Position numbers and translations under genes: made by a program. DNA of 16,982 bases from the NCBI GenBank assembly GCA_045535935.1, contig JAZSMO010000040.1, positions 1-16,982 on the forward strand. The letters are read 5' to 3'. The stretch's first letter is position 1. Every line of letters begins with the position of its first letter. The notes under the pieces are model-generated. The model was given only the letters and a program-made list of their open reading frames with translations. It was not told the DNA's origin and did no database searches. Below, one piece after another: positions 12,729 through 16,982 of this stretch. Source of the DNA: SVFI01 sp045535935. Its GTDB lineage: Bacteria > Bacillota > Clostridia > Lachnospirales > Lachnospiraceae.

Positions 12729-14405
12729 TCATTCGTTGTTTTTCGGTACTTCAAGGATTGCACCTCTGTTACCGCTTGTTACCAGTTCACGATATCTTGT
12801 CAGATAGCCGGAAGTAACCTTCGGCTCTCTCGGAGTCCATGCAGCCTTTCTTGCTGCCATTTCTTCCTCTGTCACATCTACATCCAATGTCATTGCAGGA
12901 ATATTGATCTTGATGATATCCCCTTCCTGTACAAGGGCAATCGGTCCACCCACAGCTGCTTCCGGCGAAACATGTCCGATCGAGGCTCCTCTGGATGCAC
13001 CTGAAAATCTTCCGTCTGTAATCAATGCAACAGATGAACCAAGTCCCATTCCGGCGATCGCCGATGTCGGATTAAGCATCTCTCTCATACCCGGTCCGCC
13101 CTTCGGTCCTTCGTAACGAATTACAACCACATCACCTGCCGCGATTTTACCGCCTGTGATGGCTGCAATGGCATCTTCCTCACAGTCAAACACTCTCGCC
13201 GGTCCTTCATGAACCATCATTTCATCCACGACTGCAGAACGTTTTACCACGCTTCCGTCCGGTGCAAGATTTCCTTTCAGTACAGCGAGACCGCCTGTTT
13301 TACTATATGGGTTGGAAAGAGGACGAATGACTTCTTCGTCTCTGTTTTTCACATTTTTAATACTTTCTCCGATGGTCTTTCCGGAAACTGTCATGCAGTC
13401 AAGGTTCAAAAGTCCCAGTTCTGCAAGCTGGTTCATTACCGCATACACACCGCCGGCTTCGTTGAGGTCTTCCATGTAAGTCGGGCCTGCAGGCGCAAGA
13501 TGACAAAGATTCGGTGTCTTTTCGCTGATATCATTTGCAAAAGCAATATCAAAATCAAAGCCAATCTCGTGAGCGATAGCCGGAAGATGTAACATACTGT
13601 TTGTGGAACATCCCAGCGCCATATCTACGGTAAGTGCATTTAAAATTGCATCCTTTGTCATGATATCGCGCGGACGAATGTCTTTGCGGTACATTTCCAT
13701 AACTGCCATACCTGCATGCTTTGCAAGCTTGATACGCTCCGAATACACCGCCGGAATCGTACCATTGCCCTGAAGTCCCATACCGAGGGCTTCTGTCAGA
13801 CAGTTCATGGAGTTTGCTGTATACATACCGGAGCAGGATCCGCAGGTCGGACATACCTTCTCCTCAAATTCTCTCACTTCGTCTTCTGTCATGGTACCTG
13901 CTGCATGGGCACCTACCGCCTCAAACATAGAGGAAAGACTGCGTTTCTGACCATGTACACGTCCTGCAAGCATCGGTCCGCCCGATACAAATACGGTCGG
14001 AACATTGACTCTGGCAGCAGCCATAAGAAGTCCCGGTACGTTTTTGTCACAGTTCGGAACCATAACAAGGGCATCAAACTGATGAGCCAGTGCCATACAT
14101 TCGGTCGAATCTGCAATCAGGTCTCTTGTTACGAGGGAATATTTCATTCCGACATGTCCCATGGCGATACCGTCACAAACCGCAATGGCCGGAAATACCA
14201 CCGGTACACCGCCGGCTTCGGCAACACCGAGTTTTACCGCTTCTACAATCTTGTCAAGATTCATATGTCCGGGTACGATTTCATTGTATGAGCTGACAAT
14301 ACCGACCATCGGCTTGTCCATTTCTTCTGCTGTCATTCCAAGCGCATTTAACAGTGATCTGTGCGGCGCCTGTTTCATTCCTTTTTTTACGTTATCACTT
14401 TTCAT
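12729..14405 (-). CDS. ilvD: Dihydroxyacid dehydratase
   Basis: This iron-sulfur enzyme dehydrates 2,3-dihydroxy-isovalerate and -methylvalerate to the 2-oxo acids that lead to valine, leucine and isoleucine. It has 558 residues, within the usual 550-620. The cluster cysteines are visible at Cys119 (PNCDKNVPG) and in the CPTCGSCSGMYTANSMNC block (185-202, ligand probably Cys191). Other family blocks are SGGPMLAGR (141-149), GCSTNSMLHLPAIAHE and RYEGPKGGPGM, with GRFSGASRGASIGHVSPEAA near the C-terminus. The ribosome site is TTGGAGG. It lies 30 bases after leuB and 21 before ilvB, in one operon. The order leuB-ilvD-ilvB puts the dehydratase before the synthase, as I recall from other Lachnospiraceae. 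Confidence 0.97.
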   Translation of the reverse strand: MKSDNVKKGMKQAPHRSLLNALGMTAEEMDKPMVGIVSSYNEIVPGHMNLDKIVEAVKLGVAEAGGVPVVFPAIAVCDGIAMGHVGMKYSLVTRDLIADSTECMALAHQFDALVMVPNCDKNVPGLLMAAARVNVPTVFVSGGPMLAGRVHGQKRSLSSMFEAVGAHAAGTMTEDEVREFEEKVCPTCGSCSGMYTANSMNCLTEALGMGLQGNGTIPAVYSERIKLAKHAGMAVMEMYRKDIRPRDIMTKDAILNALTVDMALGCSTNSMLHLPAIAHEIGFDFDIAFANDISEKTPNLCHLAPAGPTYMEDLNEAGGVYAVMNQLAELGLLNLDCMTVSGKTIGESIKNVKNRDEEVIRPLSNPYSKTGGLAVLKGNLAPDGSVVKRSAVVDEMMVHEGPARVFDCEEDAIAAITGGKIAAGDVVVIRYEGPKGGPGMREMLNPTSAIAGMGLGSSVALITDGRFSGASRGASIGHVSPEAAVGGPIALVQEGDIIKINIPAMTLDVDVTEEEMAARKAAWTPREPKVTSGYLTRYRELVTSGNRGAILEVPKNNE

Positions 14406-14435
14406 TTTTCTGCCTCCAAACTGTTCTTCTGCATA

Positions 14436-15536
14436 CTATAATCTTTCACAAATCAGATCGCCCATCTCTTTGGTACCGACCTGTGTCACTTTTTGCTTAC
14501 CTTCTTCATCCTGCGGCATAATATCGATGGTTCTGTATCCGTCTTTAAGCACCTGTGCAACTGCTGCATCAATTGCATCCGCCTCTTTGTCCAGGTCAAA
14601 GGTATAACGGAGCATCATGGATGCGGAAAGGATCGTTGCAATCGGATTGGCAATGCCTTTTCCTGCGATGTCCGGTGCGGAGCCGCCGCTCGGCTCATAA
14701 AGTCCGAATTTCGTGTCATTTAAGCTTGCAGATGCCAGCATTCCGATGGAACCTGTCACCATGCTCGCCTCATCGGAAAGAATGTCACCGAACATGTTCT
14801 CCGTGAGAATCACATCAAACTGCGCCGGGTCTTTGACAAGCTGCATTGCACAGTTATCCACCAGCATATGCTCCAGTGTGACATCCGGATAATCCTTTGC
14901 CACTTCCTCCACCACTTTTCTCCAAAGTCTGGAAGAATCCAGCACATTGGCCTTATCCACACTCGTTACTTTCTGACGACGTTTTCTTGCAATATCAAAA
15001 CCTTTGATCGCGATTCTGCGAATCTCACTCTCGGAATATGTAAGTGTGTCAATCGCTTTGAGCTCTCCATCCTCTTCAAACGTCTTGCGTTCTCCGAAAT
15101 AAAGTCCTCCGGTCAGTTCACGCATGATCATCATATCAAAGCCCTTTTCGCTGATCTCTGTTTTCAGCGGGCAGGCCGCCGCAAGCTCCTCATAAAGAAC
15201 CGCCGGTCTCAGATTTGCAAAAAGATTTAACGCTTTGCGGATTTTGAGAAGTCCCGCTTCCGGACGTTTCTCCGGCGGAAGTTTGTACCACGGGGAAGTC
15301 TGTGTATTTCCTCCAATAGAGCCCATCAGAACCGCATCCGCGGCTTTTGCCGTCGCAATCGCCTCATCCGTCAGCGGAACGCCGTGCACATCGATGGATG
15401 CGCCTCCCATCAAAATATCTTCAAAATTTATATCATGTCCGTAAACGGAAGCCACCTTTGTAATTACTTTCTTCGCTTCTGCCACAACCTCCGGACCGAT
15501 TCCGTCACCCGGAATACATACGACATTCATATTCAT
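14436..15536 (-). CDS. leuB: 3-isopropylmalate dehydrogenase
   Basis: This enzyme oxidises and decarboxylates 3-isopropylmalate to 2-oxoisocaproate with NAD, the third step of leucine synthesis. From the ATG at 15536 it has 366 residues, the family length. AGGAGG lies eight bases upstream. The frame extends to 15602, but that part is AT-rich leader. Marks are IPGDGIGPEV (8-17), the substrate arginines at about 100, 110 and 139, and LTGGLYFGER (141-150) with Tyr146. Lys195 lies in SVDKANVLDSSRLWR. The Mg-binding Asp block is NMFGDILSDEASMVTGSIGM (247-266). GSAPDIAGKGIANP is the NAD-loop region. leuA, leuC and leuD are not in the window. It is first in the operon with ilvD and ilvB. Confidence 0.96.
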   Translation of the reverse strand: MNMNVVCIPGDGIGPEVVAEAKKVITKVASVYGHDINFEDILMGGASIDVHGVPLTDEAIATAKAADAVLMGSIGGNTQTSPWYKLPPEKRPEAGLLKIRKALNLFANLRPAVLYEELAAACPLKTEISEKGFDMMIMRELTGGLYFGERKTFEEDGELKAIDTLTYSESEIRRIAIKGFDIARKRRQKVTSVDKANVLDSSRLWRKVVEEVAKDYPDVTLEHMLVDNCAMQLVKDPAQFDVILTENMFGDILSDEASMVTGSIGMLASASLNDTKFGLYEPSGGSAPDIAGKGIANPIATILSASMMLRYTFDLDKEADAIDAAVAQVLKDGYRTIDIMPQDEEGKQKVTQVGTKEMGDLICERL

Positions 15537-15544
15537 AACTGTTT

Positions 15545-15550
15545 CCTCCT
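15545..15550 (-). promoter_or_regulatory. Ribosome site fixing the leuB start
   Basis: A full AGGAGG on the minus strand lies eight bases before the ATG at 15536. This chooses that codon over the in-frame ATG at 15602 and the second ATG at 15530. Confidence 0.85.
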
Positions 15551-15567
15551 GCTTTTGCATTTTACTA

Positions 15568-15588
15568 GTTTTCAGTTTACATGAAAAC
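15568..15588. promoter_or_regulatory. Inverted repeat in the leuB leader
   Basis: GTTTTCA (15568-15574) and TGAAAAC (15582-15588) are exact complements with a seven-base centre. The element sits between the predicted promoter and the ribosome site, where it could be an operator. A match to the CodY consensus was considered and is poor. No T-box leader is visible here. Confidence 0.35.
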
Positions 15589-15607
15589 CTCTTTGTTATC
15601 AATCAAT

Positions 15608-15615
15608 TTTATAGC
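15608..15615 (-). promoter_or_regulatory. Possible extended -10 promoter of leuB-ilvD-ilvB
   Basis: On the minus strand TG-C-TATAAA (15608-15615) looks like an extended -10 box. The region 17 bases upstream (AAAGTT) is a poor -35. A second TATAAT lies at 15626-15631, also without a clear -35. The operon may also be read from the upstream DUF815 gene, since no terminator is visible between them. Confidence 0.35.
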
Positions 15616-15648
15616 AAAACATCTTATTATAACTTTTATGTATAACGG

Positions 15649-16968
15649 TTATGCTTGCGGGTTATTTTGCCCCGCCATATGATTGATAAATTGCTGGGCC
15701 GTACGCCCGGAAATACCTCCATGCGCAAGCTCCCATGCGTTCGCTTTCAGATTCAGCGCCTGCTCCTCCATCTCAATGCCCTGCTTTTTCGCAAGCTCAT
15801 TTACAATGTGAAAATACTCTTTTTGTGTCGGTTTTCCGTAATGAATGGTCACACCGAAACGGTGTACGAGGGAAAGTTTTTCTTCCATCGTGTCGGAATG
15901 ATGCATATCGTTTGTATGCTCCATATCATTTCTGTCTTTCCAGCTCTCTTTGATCAGGTGTCTGCGGTTGGATGTCGCATAAATCAATATGTTTTCCGGC
16001 TTCGTCTCCACGCCGCCCTCAATAACTGCTTTCAGGAATTTGTACTCAATCTCGAACTCCTCGAAAGACAAATCATCCATATAAATTATAAATTTATAAT
16101 TACGGTTTTTAATCTGCGCAATAATACTTGAGAGATCTTTGAACTGATGCTTGTAGATCTCAATCATGCGAAGTCCCCTGTCATAATATGCATTGACAAT
16201 GGCCTTGATGCTGGTGGATTTTCCGGTTCCGCTGTCACCGTACAAAAGCACGTTGTTGGCTTTTTTGCCGCTGACAAAAGCTTCTGTATTATCGATGAGT
16301 TTCTTTTTCTGTATTTCATAGCCGACCAAATCGGAAAGCATCACCTTATCCATATTGTTAATCGGACGGAATAATACCGGTCCCAGCTCCGTTCTATCCT
16401 CGATGCGGAACGCTTTATTAAGGCCGAACATTCCCACGCCGTAATCTCTGTAAAATCCCGTTACCGCATCAAAAAATTCATCCTCGTCTTTTGTCCTGGC
16501 AAGTTTATCGCTGAGAGACTGCACTTTTTCGCTGACATTTTTGTTGTACATAAATTCTTTTTTGCCGATGGCTTTGTAATTTTCCAAAATGCTGAAGCAG
16601 TCAATTCCCAGCTCCTTCTCAATAATTGAAAAATCATAGAAAAAAAGATTGCGGAATACCCGGAAATCATTTTTTGCAAATGTGTTGACCGTACCGTCAT
16701 TGGCACCGACTTTCTCACAGGTCAGGCTGAACGGATTTTCATTTGTAATCAGCAGAAACGTCAAATAATTGTGCCACAGGTTTTTATCGAATCCATAGTC
16801 TGTCGCCACTTCCAAAATATGCTTCAGCTGGGTATAAATATCCTTAATCAGCTGTGCTTTGTCCGCTGTCTTTTCGTCAAAGCGGCGAAAAATCTCGCCG
16901 AGCTGAACAAGAATGGCATCCTCCTCCATATTTCCGTATAAGATTAGCTTAGAAATTTCTTTGTACAT
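15649..16968 (-). CDS. AAA+ ATPase of the DUF815 family
   Basis: This is a 439-residue P-loop ATPase (DUF815, COG2607) whose cellular role is not established. The N-terminal half (1-200) has no recognised domain. The ATPase core has Walker A GDSGTGKS at 244-251, Walker B FIIYMDD at 293-299, a sensor-1 Asn in ATSNRRHLI (331-339), a likely arginine finger in HRFG (369-372) and a sensor-2 region SGRTAQQF (420-427). All catalytic elements look intact, so it should bind and hydrolyse ATP. It has no signal or membrane segment. AGGAAG ends eight bases before the ATG at 16968, only 14 bases from the window edge, so its promoter is outside. The leuB operon follows after 112 bases. Position gives no clear hint of function. 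Confidence 0.88.
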   Translation of the reverse strand: MYKEISKLILYGNMEEDAILVQLGEIFRRFDEKTADKAQLIKDIYTQLKHILEVATDYGFDKNLWHNYLTFLLITNENPFSLTCEKVGANDGTVNTFAKNDFRVFRNLFFYDFSIIEKELGIDCFSILENYKAIGKKEFMYNKNVSEKVQSLSDKLARTKDEDEFFDAVTGFYRDYGVGMFGLNKAFRIEDRTELGPVLFRPINNMDKVMLSDLVGYEIQKKKLIDNTEAFVSGKKANNVLLYGDSGTGKSTSIKAIVNAYYDRGLRMIEIYKHQFKDLSSIIAQIKNRNYKFIIYMDDLSFEEFEIEYKFLKAVIEGGVETKPENILIYATSNRRHLIKESWKDRNDMEHTNDMHHSDTMEEKLSLVHRFGVTIHYGKPTQKEYFHIVNELAKKQGIEMEEQALNLKANAWELAHGGISGRTAQQFINHMAGQNNPQA

Positions 16969-16982
16969 ATCAGTCTCTTCCT

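Noticed and set aside
15567..15590. CodY-type box in the leuB leader
   Set aside because: Comparison with AATTTTCWGAAAATT matches only about nine of fifteen positions with the second half wrong, so it is not reported as a CodY site.
15537..15602. 22-residue N-terminal extension of LeuB
   Set aside because: AGGAGG eight bases before 15536 and the family start (IPGDGIG near residue 8) support the shorter protein. The extension covers the leader inverted repeat.

Overview
The window reads as a chromosomal segment of a low-to-moderate GC anaerobic Firmicute, most likely a gut Lachnospiraceae (order Clostridiales/Eubacteriales). The reasons are strong AGGAGG-type ribosome sites, consensus sigma-A promoters, the short Clostridia-type SerA, the DUF1015 gene beside serC-serA, a secreted protein with bacterial Ig-like (BIG2) repeats, and the leuB-ilvD-ilvB gene order. 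No rRNA, tRNA, CRISPR array, insertion sequence or phage gene was seen. Species cannot be fixed from the sequence alone.

Left end (1-2135), the accessory-like part. A secreted BIG2-repeat protein with a probable S-layer-homology (SLH) type region runs off the left edge on the minus strand. It is divergent from a small XRE-family repressor. The intergenic space holds a perfect 7-bp palindrome just downstream of a good minus-strand promoter, which looks like an operator. After the repressor comes a compact locus with the marks of a type I toxin-antitoxin module. It has a 27-residue membrane peptide, a Shine-Dalgarno site sequestered by upstream sequence, a hairpin around the stop codon, a convergent consensus promoter for an antisense RNA, and flanking inverted repeats. 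It would be missed by ordinary gene calling.

Centre-left (2136-7242). A minus-strand operon runs DUF1015 protein -> glgB (glycogen branching enzyme with an unusual ~100-residue charged helical tail) -> mscS-type channel. Gaps or overlaps are 10 bp and -8 bp. It is divergent from a small unrecognised 86-residue protein, and both promoters are readable. The small gene converges on serA, and a 14-bp stem bidirectional terminator separates them.

Centre (7243-9600). serC-serA encode the 3-phosphoglycerate to phosphoserine part of serine synthesis, with their own promoter and a short leader inverted repeat. No phosphoserine phosphatase gene is in the window. The nearby DUF1015 protein, with an IADGHHR motif, is a candidate partner.

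Right (9601-16982). leuB -> ilvD -> ilvB form a branched-chain amino acid operon on the minus strand. A membrane-anchored L,D-transpeptidase gene follows ilvB at a 14-bp gap. Upstream is an AAA+ ATPase of the DUF815 family, whose start lies 14 bp inside the right edge. All protein-coding genes are on the minus strand except the XRE gene, the toxin-like peptide and the 86-residue protein.
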